DNA from: Haloferax prahovense DSM 18310
GTDB lineage: Archaea > Halobacteriota > Halobacteria > Halobacteriales > Haloferacaceae
Direction: 5' to 3'
Assembly (NCBI RefSeq): GCF_000336815.1
Contig: NZ_AOLG01000028.1
Coordinates: forward strand, 7,188 to 71,187
Length of the DNA stretch: 64,000 nucleotides
In this document: in pieces, positions 36,486-44,874 of the stretch
Layout: every line of letters begins with the position of its first letter
Numbering within the stretch: position 1 is the first letter of the stretch
Position numbers and translations under genes: made by a program
Notes under the pieces: generated by a model
What the model was told of the DNA's origin: nothing
Databases searched by the model: none
Seen by the model: only the letters and a program-made list of their open reading frames with translations

Positions 36486-36508
36486 CGCTCCGCGACGGTC
36501 ATACACGA

Positions 36509-37384
36509 ATGACCGTGTTGGATTGGCTCGACGAGCCGCGCATCATCGACACGCACGCCCACCAACCGACCGCGGAGTTCCTCGAAGACGCCGGCGGCGA
36601 GATGATGCGGGACGCGGCGAACAGGTTCGGCGCGGAGATGGAGACGTGGAGCTACGAGGAGATGATAGCCGAGTACCGCGAGCACAACATCGGGCGGGCG
36701 GTACTCCTCGGGTGGGACGCCGAGACGAACACCGGGAACCCGCCGGTTCCGAACGACTACGTGGCCGAAGTGAGAGACGAGTACCCCGACTTCTTCGTCG
36801 GCTTCGGGAGCGTGGACCCGCTGAAAGACGACTGCGTCGAGGAGGCGGTTCGGTGTGTCGAAGACCTCGGTCTCTCGGGGTTCAAGTTCCAGCAAATCGC
36901 GCAGGGGTTCGACCCGAGCGACGACGAGCACGCGGAGTTGTTCGACACTATCGAGGACCTCGGCGTCCCGGTCGTCTTCCACGGCGGGAACTCCACCCTC
37001 GGCGCGTGCTCGCCCGGCGGTCGCGGCCTGAAAATCAAGTACGGCAACCCGATGCTCATCGACGACGTGGCCGCCGAACACCCGGGCCTCCAGATTCTCA
37101 TCGCCCACCCGGCGTACCCGTGGGAGAGAGAACAGCTCGCCATCTGTCAGCAGAAGGGCAACGTCTACATGGACCTCTCGGGCTGGCTCCCGAAGTACAT
37201 CGACGAGCAGGTGCTCCACTACGCCAAGACCGTCCTGCAGGACAAGGTGATGTTCGGCACCGACTACCCGATGATTCGGCCGGGCCGGTGGTTCGAGTCG
37301 TTCGAGGAGCACTTCGACGCCTCCGAGGAGGTGAAGCGAAAGCTCCTCTGGGAGAACGCGGAGCAGTTCCTCGGCCTCGACTGA
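36509..37384 (+). CDS. Amidohydrolase family 2 (TIM-barrel) hydrolase or decarboxylase
   Basis: A 291-residue metal-dependent TIM-barrel enzyme. Metal ligands are visible in IIDTHAHQPT (His-x-His), PVVFHGGNST and LIAHPAYPW (His), with FGTDYPM carrying the catalytic Asp. This group (PF04909) contains decarboxylases and hydrolases of aromatic and other ring compounds such as ACMSD and resorcylate decarboxylase. It opens the catabolic region, so a role in breakdown of ring compounds is reasonable but not shown. Confidence 0.86.
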   Translation: MTVLDWLDEPRIIDTHAHQPTAEFLEDAGGEMMRDAANRFGAEMETWSYEEMIAEYREHNIGRAVLLGWDAETNTGNPPVPNDYVAEVRDEYPDFFVGFGSVDPLKDDCVEEAVRCVEDLGLSGFKFQQIAQGFDPSDDEHAELFDTIEDLGVPVVFHGGNSTLGACSPGGRGLKIKYGNPMLIDDVAAEHPGLQILIAHPAYPWEREQLAICQQKGNVYMDLSGWLPKYIDEQVLHYAKTVLQDKVMFGTDYPMIRPGRWFESFEEHFDASEEVKRKLLWENAEQFLGLD

Positions 37385-37391
37385 GGCAGGG

Positions 37392-37447
37392 CAGAACGGA
37401 CGAGTGAGACGGGACGGGACAGAACGGACGAGTGAGACGGGACGGGA
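37392..37447. repeat. Tandem 28-base repeat, two perfect copies
   Basis: Two identical 28-base units beginning CAGAACGGACGAGTGAGACG sit at 37392-37419 and 37420-37447, with a partial third start (CAGGACGG). They lie between the convergent amidohydrolase and enoyl-CoA hydratase genes. Confidence 0.8.
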
Positions 37448-37466
37448 CAGGACGGGGCCGGCGTCC

Positions 37467-38231
37467 TCAGTCGAACTGCGGCCGCCGCTTTTCCAAGAAC
37501 GCGGAAACGCCCTCCTCGTGGGCGTCGGTGTCGTAGGCGAGTGTCTGCGCGTGCGCCTCGCGTTCGAGGCCGTCGGCCCACGACCGGCCGAGGTTCGCGT
37601 GTATCGCTTCCTTCGCCAGCGCGAGCGTCTCCGTCGGCTGTGCGGCGAGCGTCTCTACCGTCTCGTCCACGGTGGCGTCGAGGTCGGCGGCGGCGACCGC
37701 CTCGTTCACGAGGTCGAGTTCGGCGGCGCGCTCGGCCGAGATGAGTTTCCCGGTGAAGACGAGTTCCTTCGCGGCCCGGAGGCCGACCAACCGGGGGAGC
37801 GTCACCGTCGCGCCCGCGTCGGGGACGAGACCGACGTTGACGAAGGACGCGCCGAAGCGAGCGTCGCGGGTGGCGTAGGCGAAGTCGCAGGCGGCGACGA
37901 CGGAGGTCCCCGCGCCCACGGCGTCGCCGTTGACGCGGGCGACGACCGGCACCGGAGCGGTGAGAATCGCCTCGGCGACGCGGCCGAGGGTGCCGCGGAC
38001 GCGCTCGTAGGCCTCGCGGGCGGTCTCGTCGCGCTCTGCCATCGCCTGAATGTCGCCGCCGGCGCTGAAGGCGTCGCCGTCGCCGGTTATCACCGCGGCG
38101 TCGAACGCCTCGGGCGTCAGTTCTTCGAGCGCCGCCGAGAGCTCTCGAGCCACGTCGGCGGTGAACGCGTTTTTCGCCTCGGGTCTGTCGAACGTCACGG
38201 TCCGGACGCCGTCGGCGTCGTCGACTCGCAT
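37467..38231 (-). CDS. Enoyl-CoA hydratase/isomerase (PaaG/PaaF-like)
   Basis: A 254-residue crotonase-fold enzyme. GDAFSAGGDIQAMAE and RVNGDAVGAGTSVVAACDFA form the oxyanion-hole segments; the first Glu of the usual ECH catalytic pair is not evident and the residue at the second site is Asp (GLVPDAGATVTLPRL), a pattern seen in isomerase-type crotonases such as PaaG. In phenylacetate breakdown PaaG isomerises the ring epoxide to an oxepin. It lies close to paaA on the opposite strand. Confidence 0.87.
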   Translation of the reverse strand: MRVDDADGVRTVTFDRPEAKNAFTADVARELSAALEELTPEAFDAAVITGDGDAFSAGGDIQAMAERDETAREAYERVRGTLGRVAEAILTAPVPVVARVNGDAVGAGTSVVAACDFAYATRDARFGASFVNVGLVPDAGATVTLPRLVGLRAAKELVFTGKLISAERAAELDLVNEAVAAADLDATVDETVETLAAQPTETLALAKEAIHANLGRSWADGLEREAHAQTLAYDTDAHEEGVSAFLEKRRPQFD

Positions 38232-38312
38232 ACCCGCGCTACGGGGACGCGGGGTAAATAGCCTCGCCGGCGGACCACCGGGCGAGTCGAGCGGGTCGAC
38301 GACGCCCCCGGC

Positions 38313-38951
38313 TCACTCAAGCAGCGCTCCGAACGCCGACTGTTGCGCCCGGCGGAGCCGTTCGAGGAACGCCGACTTGCTGATTCCGAGTTCGTCCGCC
38401 ACGTCCCGAGCCGTGATGCTCCGGGGGAGGTCGAAGTACCCCATCTCGACGGCCGTTCGGAGGGCGGCCTCCTGCGCGGGCGTGAGGTCCCACGCCCGAC
38501 CGATGGGCGATTCCTCGTCCGCCCGGAGGGGGTAGACGCGCTGGAGTTGGATACCGACGGTGCCGCCGGCCTTCTCCATCACGCCGCGGAGCACGTCGTA
38601 GCCGACGACCGCCCCGCGCATCGTCGCGCCGCCGGCGTCGTACCGCATCGACTCGACGAGGAAGCCGGCGTCGACGAGTTCGTGAACGACGCAGGGGTGT
38701 TTCGAGAGACAGCGGAAGGTGTACGTGTCGTCGCCGCGGGTGACGTGGAGGTAGCGGATGGCGTCGTCGTCGTCGAGGGCCTCGGGGAGCCGGTCGTCCG
38801 CGGGGGCCGAAAAGTGAAGCAGGACGTTGCCGTCGGCGCGGAGTTGCGGCGCGTTCGCGTCGACCGCGACGGGGACCACGTCGGTCGCCCGCGCCAACGG
38901 GCAGTCGTCGCCGTCGATGCGAAACTCGGCCACGAGGCACTCCGCTATCAT
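38313..38951 (-). CDS. Bat-type HTH regulator next to the paa genes
   Basis: A 212-residue transcription factor. The C-terminal HTH_10 domain reads LTPAQEAALRTAVEMGYFDL, then SITARDVADELGISKSAFLE and RLRRAQQSAF; the N-terminal 150 residues form a sensory domain with the start MIAECLVAEFRIDGDDCPLA. It is divergent from paaA and probably senses a pathway intermediate such as phenylacetyl-CoA. ATG 38951 fits the TATA box 25-33 bases upstream. Confidence 0.87.
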   Translation of the reverse strand: MIAECLVAEFRIDGDDCPLARATDVVPVAVDANAPQLRADGNVLLHFSAPADDRLPEALDDDDAIRYLHVTRGDDTYTFRCLSKHPCVVHELVDAGFLVESMRYDAGGATMRGAVVGYDVLRGVMEKAGGTVGIQLQRVYPLRADEESPIGRAWDLTPAQEAALRTAVEMGYFDLPRSITARDVADELGISKSAFLERLRRAQQSAFGALLE

Positions 38952-38975
38952 CGGCGTGTGCGTACGCGGCACGGG

Positions 38976-38984
38976 TATAAAAAT
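38976..38984 (-). promoter_or_regulatory. TATA box of the Bat-type regulator gene
   Basis: TATAAAAAT (ATTTTTATA on the coding strand) is 25-33 bases upstream of the ATG at 38951. The paaA TATA-like element lies 32 bases away, so both divergent promoters share a 90-base space where one regulator could act on both. Confidence 0.6.
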
Positions 38985-39015
38985 GCAGGCCATGGACGGG
39001 TCAATTCGTAAGTAG

Positions 39016-39020
39016 TTATA
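39016..39020 (+). promoter_or_regulatory. TATA-like element of the paaABC operon
   Basis: TTATA, in an A/T-rich patch, lies 23-27 bases before the ATG at 39043. It rules out the in-frame ATG at 39022, which would sit only two bases after the box. Confidence 0.5.
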
Positions 39021-39042
39021 GATGATAGTTCCTGATAGACCA

Positions 39043-39987
39043 ATGGACCTCGAAACCGTCAAAGAACGAGCGGGCCCGCGGCAGTTCGCTCCGAAAGACG
39101 ACATGCCCGAGGAGTACCGCAAGGCCGCGACGCGGATGATTCAGTTCCACGCGAACAGCGAGGTGATGGGCGGATACCTCGAAAAGCCGTTCATCCGGCA
39201 AGCGCCGAGTATCGACCGAAAGCTGGCGTTCTCAGCGAAGGTGCAGGACGAAATCGGCCACGCGCAACTGCTCTACCGCGCGGCCGAGTCCCTCGGCGTC
39301 AAGACGCGAGACGAGATGCTGGACGAGCTCGCCCGCGGCGACGGCAAGTTCCTCAACTGCTTCCACTACCCGATGGAGTCGTGGCACGAGGTGCCGATGA
39401 TAGCGTTCTTCGTCGACGGCGCGGCCATGCACCGGCAGGCGACGCTCAAGAACACGTCGTGGACGCCGTACGCCCACGCGATGGACAAGGTGTGCTTCGA
39501 GGAGGGCTTCCACGTCAAACACGGCGAGTCCATCCTCTCCGAGTTGATGAACGGGTCGAAGGCGACCCAAGAGAAGACGCAGGCCGCCTTCGAGACGTGG
39601 TGGCCGCGTATCATCCAGTTCTTCGGCCCGACCAACGACAAGTCCGTCCACAACGACTTCGCGCAGGAAGTCGGCCTGAAGACGAAGTCCAACGACGAAC
39701 TGCGCGACACGTTCCTCGACACGTACGTCCCGAAGGCCGAAAAGTACGGCCTCGTCGTCCCCGAGTACCCGCGCATCGAGTACGACGGGGAACTCGACAC
39801 CTACCACGTCAACGAGGACGACCTGAACTGGGACGAGTTCTGGACTATCGCCAAGAACGCCTCCGAGGGGAGCCACGAGCAGATCAACTCCCGCGCACAG
39901 GCACAGGAGGCGGTCGAGTGGGTGCGCGAATCGATGCACGATTGGGAGGGCGCGTCGGGGGCCGGAACCCCGCAGGCGGCGGACTGA
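39043..39987 (+). CDS. paaA: Phenylacetyl-CoA epoxidase catalytic subunit PaaA
   Basis: A 314-residue di-iron monooxygenase subunit that adds one oxygen to the ring of phenylacetyl-CoA. Ligands of a ferritin-like di-iron site are visible in the helix VQDEIGHAQLLYRAAESLGV (E-x-x-H) and in the later FEEGFHVKHGES (E-x-x-x-H); the family start DMPEEYRKAATRMIQFHANS is intact. Length matches bacterial PaaA. First gene of paaABCD; the epoxidase needs the PaaC structural subunit just downstream and an electron donor. Confidence 0.95.
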   Translation: MDLETVKERAGPRQFAPKDDMPEEYRKAATRMIQFHANSEVMGGYLEKPFIRQAPSIDRKLAFSAKVQDEIGHAQLLYRAAESLGVKTRDEMLDELARGDGKFLNCFHYPMESWHEVPMIAFFVDGAAMHRQATLKNTSWTPYAHAMDKVCFEEGFHVKHGESILSELMNGSKATQEKTQAAFETWWPRIIQFFGPTNDKSVHNDFAQEVGLKTKSNDELRDTFLDTYVPKAEKYGLVVPEYPRIEYDGELDTYHVNEDDLNWDEFWTIAKNASEGSHEQINSRAQAQEAVEWVRESMHDWEGASGAGTPQAAD

Positions 39988-39992
39988 GAACC

Positions 39993-40313
39993 ATGATTTG
40001 GGAAGTGTTCAGACAGGACAAACCGGGAGCGTACCACAAACACTGCGGCAACGTCCACGCGCCGGACCGCGAGCTGGCGCTCCAGTTCGCGGCCGTCCAG
40101 CACGGCCGGCGGATGAAGACCCACAGCCTGTGGGTCGTCCCGCACGACGAAATCGGCGAAATCGACGCCGACGAGACGAGCTTCGGCGGAACGACCGACA
40201 AGACCTACCGCTGGGCCACCTCGTACACGGATATCGAACCGGCCGCGCCGGAAGTCGCCGAAAGCGAGGCCGAGCAGGCCGACGTGGAGAAATCGCTCGA
40301 GGCGGACAGCTAA
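39993..40313 (+). CDS. paaB: Phenylacetyl-CoA epoxidase subunit PaaB
   Basis: A 106-residue subunit. It starts MIWEVFRQDKPGAYHKHCGN and continues with VHAPDRELALQFAAVQHGRR, the typical PaaB core, then an acidic tail rich in Glu. It begins five bases after paaA and is followed after two bases by paaC. In bacteria PaaB is needed for epoxidase activity and bridges the A and C subunits. Confidence 0.95.
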   Translation: MIWEVFRQDKPGAYHKHCGNVHAPDRELALQFAAVQHGRRMKTHSLWVVPHDEIGEIDADETSFGGTTDKTYRWATSYTDIEPAAPEVAESEAEQADVEKSLEADS

Positions 40314-40315
40314 CC

Positions 40316-41134
40316 ATGACCGACGCACTCAACCCCGAAGACCTCGACGCCGAGCAGCGCGCCGCGCTCGAAGAGCTGCTGTTCCGCCTCGCGGACGACG
40401 AGTACGTCCACGGCGAGCGCCTCATCGAGTGGCAGATTTACGCGCCGACGCTGGAGTCCGACCTCGCGTTGGCGAACGTCGCACAGGACGAGTTCGGCCA
40501 CGCTCGGCTGTGGTACGACCTGCTCGAAGAACTCGGTCACACCGAAGCGGAACTCATCTGGGAGCGCCCCGCCGGCGAGTTCAGGCACGCCACGCTGGTC
40601 GAACTCCCGTTCGCGGAGGGCGATTGGGCCGACGTCGTCCTGCGGAGCTACCTCTACGACGCCGCCGAGCGCCTGCGCCTCGACGCGCTCGTCGACACCA
40701 GCTACGCGCCGCTCGCCGACCGCGTCGGCAAGGTGCTGAGCGAGGAGCGCTACCACCTCGAAAACGCCCAGAGCTGGCTCGACCGCCTCGCCGAGGGCGA
40801 CAGCCGCGACCGCGTGCAGGACGCGCTCGACCGGCTGTTCCCCCACGCGCTCTCGCTCTTCGCCGAGCCCGAACACGAGGAGGCCATCGTCGACAACGGC
40901 TTCCGGACGATGTCCACCGCCGACCTCCGCATCGAGTGGCTGGAGACGGTCATCCCGTACCTCGACTCGCTCGGACTCGACGTGCCCGAACCCGACGAGG
41001 TCGAGCGCCCGAGCGCCCGCGGCCGCGACGGCACCCACACCGACCACTGGGACGAACTGGCCGCGGAGTTCCGACGGACCTACGAGGAGCTCGAAGCGCC
41101 CGAGCCGGCGAGAATCGGCAGGGAGCGTGTCTGA
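40316..41134 (+). CDS. paaC: Phenylacetyl-CoA epoxidase structural subunit PaaC
   Basis: A 272-residue ferritin-like subunit that forms the heterodimer with PaaA but has lost most metal ligands. The helix NVAQDEFGHARLWYDLLEEL and the later LSEERYHLENAQSWLDRLAE are conserved; the acidic C-terminal tail is haloarchaeal. It overlaps paaD by eight bases, so the four subunits are surely made together. Confidence 0.95.
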   Translation: MTDALNPEDLDAEQRAALEELLFRLADDEYVHGERLIEWQIYAPTLESDLALANVAQDEFGHARLWYDLLEELGHTEAELIWERPAGEFRHATLVELPFAEGDWADVVLRSYLYDAAERLRLDALVDTSYAPLADRVGKVLSEERYHLENAQSWLDRLAEGDSRDRVQDALDRLFPHALSLFAEPEHEEAIVDNGFRTMSTADLRIEWLETVIPYLDSLGLDVPEPDEVERPSARGRDGTHTDHWDELAAEFRRTYEELEAPEPARIGRERV

Positions 41135-41570
41135 CGTGAGCGCCGACGACGCGCCCGAGGCGACCGTCTGCGGCTACACAGAGTACGCCGGCGGCGAGGT
41201 CCCCGAGGGCTTCCCGAAGACGGGCGTCGGAGCCGCGGGCGTCGAAGCCGACATCTGGGACGCCCTCTACGAAATCGAGGACCCAGAGATGCCGGTGAGC
41301 ATCGTCGACCTCGGCCTCATCTACGACGTTCGCGTCGTCGAGCGGGAGGGCGAAGACGGCGAGGCGAAGACGCTCGGCATCGTCGAGATGACGCTGACCT
41401 ACACCGGCTGTCCGGCGCGCGACTACCTCGAAAACGACGTGCAGTGCGCGATTCTGGCGGCCGGCGTCGACGAGGCGTCCGTGCGACTCCGGTTCACGCC
41501 GGAGTGGACTGTCGACATGGTGACCGAGGCGGGCCGCGAGGCCCTCCGCGAGTTCGGACTGGGGGTGTGA
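41127..41570 (+). CDS. paaD: PaaD, Fe-S assembly (DUF59/MIP18) part
   Basis: A 147-residue protein of the DUF59/MIP18 group, used to mature the epoxidase Fe-S proteins. The core is WDALYEIEDPEMPVSIVDLG, then TLTYTGCPARDYLENDVQCA with its conserved Cys, and VRLRFTPEWTVDMVTEAG. GTG 41127 overlaps paaC by eight bases; a second GTG at 41136 is possible. The bacterial PaaD C-terminal zinc-ribbon part is missing and occurs instead as a separate gene right after. Confidence 0.92.
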   Translation: MSDVSADDAPEATVCGYTEYAGGEVPEGFPKTGVGAAGVEADIWDALYEIEDPEMPVSIVDLGLIYDVRVVEREGEDGEAKTLGIVEMTLTYTGCPARDYLENDVQCAILAAGVDEASVRLRFTPEWTVDMVTEAGREALREFGLGV

Positions 41571-41573
41571 GCG

Positions 41574-41741
41574 ATGCGCCGCTTCGACCCCAGCACCGAG
41601 ACGACGGGCGAAACGTCGGGCGCGGAGTGCCCGTACTGCGACGGCACGAACACCGTCCGCGAGCATCCGAAGGGGCCGGGACTGTGCCGGTCGATGCACT
41701 TCTGTAACGACTGTCAGGAGCCGTTCCAGCGGTTCGAATAG
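41574..41741 (+). CDS. Small zinc-ribbon protein, split C-terminal half of PaaD
   Basis: A 55-residue protein beginning MRRFDPSTETTGETSGAECP. CPYC (Cys 19 and 22) and CNDC (Cys 44 and 47) form a zinc ribbon; a fifth Cys lies at 38. The end is FQRFE and stop. Sequence like this closes the C-terminus of bacterial PaaD, here cut into its own gene, which starts three bases after the paaD stop. Too short for usual gene calls but well supported by the pathway context. Confidence 0.85.
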   Translation: MRRFDPSTETTGETSGAECPYCDGTNTVREHPKGPGLCRSMHFCNDCQEPFQRFE

Positions 41742-41873
41742 CGTCGGCGGAGAGACTGGAGAAGAACGATTTTTTCGGGACCGACCGCCACGGAGAGCCG
41801 AGGCGGTCGGTCCGGGGGCGGCAAGTTGAGGGCCGGAGCGTTCGGCAGACTACGGGCCGGATTCGGGGCCGAG

Positions 41874-43325
41874 TCAGCCGATGTTGAGGTTCACGTTCTT
41901 CGCCTGCGTGAACTCGCGGACGGCCTCCGCGCCCTGCTCGCGGCCGTGGCCGCTCTGTTTCGTGCCGCCGAAGGGCGTCTGCGGGAACGTCACCGGGTAC
42001 TCGTTGACGCTGACCATTCCGTAGTCGAGCGCGTCGGCGACGCGGTGGGCGCGAGAGAGCCCCTCGGTCCAGACGCCGGCGAGAAGCCCGTACGGCGAGT
42101 CGTTGGCGAGTTCGATCGCCTCCGTTTGGTCCGAGAACTCGGTGACGACGAGGACCGGGCCGAATATCTCCTCGCGGGCCACGGTCATGTCGTTCGTCAC
42201 GTCGGTGAGGACCGTTGGCTCCACGAAGTAGCCGGTGTCCTTGTCCTCGGGGATGCCCCCACCGCAGGCGACGGTCGCGCCCTCCTCGACGCCGAGAGAG
42301 ATGTACTCCAACACGTCCTCGCGGTGGGACTCGCTGACGACCGGCCCCATCCGGCCGTCGTCGTCGATGCCGGAACCGAGCGGGGTCGACTCGGCGCGCG
42401 CGACGATTCGCTCGACGAGGTCGTCGGCCACGCCCTCGTGGACGAGCAGGCGCGACCCGGCCCAGCACATCTGGCCGGCGTTCATGAAGATGCCGTAGTG
42501 GACGCCCTTGGCGGCGGCGTCGAGGTCGGCGTCGGGGAAGACGACGTTGGGGCCCTTCCCGCCGAGTTCGAGCGTGACGCCGGTCACGTTGGCCGCGGCG
42601 TCGGCCATGACGCCTTTACCGACTTCGGTGCTGCCGGTGAAGGTGACGTGCGCCACGTCGGGGTGCGAGGCGAGCGCCGACCCCGCCTCGGACCCGCTTC
42701 CGGGAACCACGTTCACCACGCCGTCGGGGAGGCCGGCTTCCTCGGCCGCGAGGCCGTAGTAGAGCGCCGAAAGTGGCGTCTGGCTGGAGGGCTTTACCAC
42801 CGCCGTGTTGCCGCAGGCGAGCGCCGGCGCGAGACTCCGCCCAGCGAGTTGGAAGGGGTAGTTCCATGGGACGATGTGTCCGGTGACGCCGAGCGGTTCG
42901 CGGGTCGTGTAGTTGACGCGCCGGCCGGGGACGGGGTTGTACTCGCCGGTCACCTTGTCGGTCCACCCGGCGTAGTAGCGGAAGGTGTCGACGACCATCT
43001 GGACCTCCATGCCGGCCTCGAACGGCGTCTTGCCGTTGTCGTGGGACTCGACGAGCGTTATCTCGTCTTTCCGCTCCTCGATGGCGTCGGCCATCGCGCG
43101 CAGTTTCTCGCCGCGCTCGGCCGCGCTCGTGGTCTCCCACTCGCCGCCGCGAGCGCCCGCCGATTTCGCCGCCCGTACCGCGGCGTCGACGTCCGCCTCG
43201 CCCGCGCTGGCGACCTCGGCGTACGGCGCTTCGGTCGCCGGGTCGCGCGTCTCGATGGTCTCGTCCGATGCCGCGGCTACCCAGTCCCCGTCAATGTAGA
43301 GACTGGTGGGGCCACTGTATTCCAT
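41874..43325 (-). CDS. Aldehyde dehydrogenase (NAD(P)-dependent)
   Basis: A 483-residue ALDH. The catalytic Cys lies in NAGQMCWAGSRLLV and the catalytic Glu in GVTLELGGKGPNVVF; IVPWNYPF and VTFTGSTEVGKGV give the NAD(P)-binding segments. It might replace the dehydrogenase half of bacterial PaaZ, oxidising the open-chain semialdehyde, but the gene could equally serve another aldehyde. It is convergent with the paa operon, which ends 132 bases away. Confidence 0.92.
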   Translation of the reverse strand: MEYSGPTSLYIDGDWVAAASDETIETRDPATEAPYAEVASAGEADVDAAVRAAKSAGARGGEWETTSAAERGEKLRAMADAIEERKDEITLVESHDNGKTPFEAGMEVQMVVDTFRYYAGWTDKVTGEYNPVPGRRVNYTTREPLGVTGHIVPWNYPFQLAGRSLAPALACGNTAVVKPSSQTPLSALYYGLAAEEAGLPDGVVNVVPGSGSEAGSALASHPDVAHVTFTGSTEVGKGVMADAAANVTGVTLELGGKGPNVVFPDADLDAAAKGVHYGIFMNAGQMCWAGSRLLVHEGVADDLVERIVARAESTPLGSGIDDDGRMGPVVSESHREDVLEYISLGVEEGATVACGGGIPEDKDTGYFVEPTVLTDVTNDMTVAREEIFGPVLVVTEFSDQTEAIELANDSPYGLLAGVWTEGLSRAHRVADALDYGMVSVNEYPVTFPQTPFGGTKQSGHGREQGAEAVREFTQAKNVNLNIG

Positions 43326-43390
43326 TACGAAATATCCTTCTCGCGCATAATATTAACTATTGTTGGTTACTAACTCCGCGGCGGGAGAAC

Positions 43391-43774
43391 TCAGCCGGTC
43401 TTGTAGACCCCCCTCGCGGTCGCCACGTGATTTCCGTCCGTCGCGTACACGTCCACGTCCACGGTTCCCACGTCGCCGCCGAGCCGGACCACGTCGGCCT
43501 CGGCGCGGAGGTCCCCTGTCCCCGCGTTGAGATAGTCGATTCGCATGTCGATGGTCGGGACGGGCTGGTCGACCTCGCTGACGAGCGCCGCGCCGCCGAC
43601 CGTGTCCGCGAGGGTGAACGTCACGCCGCCGTGGGCCATCACCCGGTCGGCGTTCCACGACAGTTCCTCGCGCATCTCGATGCGGCCCTCCGCGTGCCCG
43701 TCTGCGGCCTCGGTGACTTCGACGCCCAAGAGCCGCGCGAACGGCATGCTCTCGAAGAACTCCTCGATGTCCAT
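43391..43774 (-). CDS. paaI: Hot-dog thioesterase (PaaI-like)
   Basis: A 127-residue hot-dog-fold thioesterase. The catalytic helix region is NADRVMAHGGVTFTLADTVG, with the Gly-Gly helix start and the active Asp of LADTVGG typical of PaaI. PaaI rescues CoA from dead-end ring intermediates. The ATG at 43774 is chosen over a GTG five codons earlier. Confidence 0.9.
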   Translation of the reverse strand: MDIEEFFESMPFARLLGVEVTEAADGHAEGRIEMREELSWNADRVMAHGGVTFTLADTVGGAALVSEVDQPVPTIDMRIDYLNAGTGDLRAEADVVRLGGDVGTVDVDVYATDGNHVATARGVYKTG

Positions 43775-43814
43775 GCCACCAGTTCGCACAGGTGCGTTAA
43801 GTTCGTTTCGTCGG

Positions 43815-44819
43815 TCAGACGAGTCGCGGGCGGACCTCGTCGCCGAGTCGGCGGACGCACTCGACCATCTGGTCGGTACCGATGCCGGGGTGGTAGGTTC
43901 GGAAGATGAAGTGGATGTCGTCGCCGAGGGCGTCGCGGTAGCGGGCGAGTTCCGCGACCACGTCGTCGGGCGTACCGAAGACGGCCTGTGCTTTGAGTTC
44001 CGCCCGGCGCTCGTCGGACAGTTCGTGGACCTCGTCGCCGGAGAATATCTCGGCGTACCGGCGCTGGAGGTAGAGGTAGCCGTCTCTCATCGCGTCCCAC
44101 GCCTCGGCCTTCGAGTCGCCGACGAAGCCGTGTTGGAGGACGTATATCGTGAACTCCCCGTCGAGGCCCTCGGCTTCCCGAACGCTCCGGATGTCCTCGA
44201 CGCGCTTGCGCAGGCCGCCGAGGGAGAGCGACGACGGCGCACACCACGCGTCCGCCGTCCGGGCCGCCCGGCGAACCGCGGGCTTGGCCGCGCCGCCGAG
44301 CATGAGGGGCACGTCGTGTGCCGGTTTGGGCGTCACGTCGACGCCGGTTGCACCCTCGTGAAACGGCGACTCGTGCGCTATCGGACCGTCTGACCACGCG
44401 TCGCGGAGGAGGGAGACCGTATCGGCGAGGCGGTCGACGCGCTCGTCTCGCGGAACGCCGAAGGCGTCGAACTCGCGGGGGTTAGAACCGATCGCGAGGC
44501 CGAGCGTCGTTCGGCCGCCCGAGATAAGGTCGACCGTCGCCGCGTCCTCCGCGAGCCGAATCGGGTCGTACAGCGGCGCGAGCGCGATACACGTGCCGAG
44601 TTCGACCGACTCGGTCGCCGCCGCGAGCGCCCCGAGCGCGGGCATCGTCCCCGAGAGGTAGCCGTCCGGCATGAAGTGGTGTTCGGACACCCACGCGCTG
44701 TCGAGGCCCGCGTCGTCTATCGCGCGCCCGAGCGTCAGCATCTCGTCGTACAGGTCGGCCATCGGCCGGTCGTCGTCCGGCCGCCGCTGGCAGGTGAACA
44801 GTCCCGTCCCGAGTTTCAT
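43815..44819 (-). CDS. LLM-class flavin-dependent (luciferase-like) oxidoreductase
   Basis: A 334-residue TIM-barrel flavoenzyme of the luciferase-like group, which uses FMN or F420. It starts MKLGTGLFTCQRRPDDDRPM, has LDSAWVSEHHFMPDGYLSG, and RTTLGLAIGSNPREFDAFGV as the flavin-site segment. Haloarchaea make F420, so F420-dependence is likely. Substrate unknown. It is divergent from the VOC fragment, sharing one palindromic A/T element between them. Confidence 0.86.
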   Translation of the reverse strand: MKLGTGLFTCQRRPDDDRPMADLYDEMLTLGRAIDDAGLDSAWVSEHHFMPDGYLSGTMPALGALAAATESVELGTCIALAPLYDPIRLAEDAATVDLISGGRTTLGLAIGSNPREFDAFGVPRDERVDRLADTVSLLRDAWSDGPIAHESPFHEGATGVDVTPKPAHDVPLMLGGAAKPAVRRAARTADAWCAPSSLSLGGLRKRVEDIRSVREAEGLDGEFTIYVLQHGFVGDSKAEAWDAMRDGYLYLQRRYAEIFSGDEVHELSDERRAELKAQAVFGTPDDVVAELARYRDALGDDIHFIFRTYHPGIGTDQMVECVRRLGDEVRPRLV

Positions 44820-44840
44820 GACTCGGAGTTCGAACCTTAG

Positions 44841-44850
44841 CTATTAATAG
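44841..44850. promoter_or_regulatory. Palindromic bidirectional TATA element CTATTAATAG
   Basis: A perfect 10-base palindrome sits midway between the divergent LLM oxidoreductase (22-31 bases) and VOC-fragment (25-34 bases) starts, so each gene sees a TATA-like box at leaderless distance on its own strand. Confidence 0.5.
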
Positions 44851-44874
44851 TTAGGAACACCGAGTTCGTCGGAG

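Larger units (their letters stand above)
35994..36508. other. A/T-rich intergenic island with inverted repeats
   Basis: No gene is visible in about 515 bases. The left 280 bases are far richer in A and T than the rest. They hold a perfect 7-base-arm inverted repeat AGAAACA..TGTTTCT at 36059-36078, CCGATA..TATCGG at 36189-36205, and the direct repeat TTAAATTA at 36251-36258 and 36261-36268. The right part is GC-rich and has the 14-base palindrome GAAGAGGCCTCTTC at 36333-36346. I could not fold a tRNA or known RNA from it. Confidence 0.6.

Noticed and set aside
41874-43325. Idea that the aldehyde dehydrogenase is a full PaaZ
   Set aside because: It has only the ALDH domain; the MaoC part is a separate gene at 45130, so it cannot be called PaaZ from sequence.
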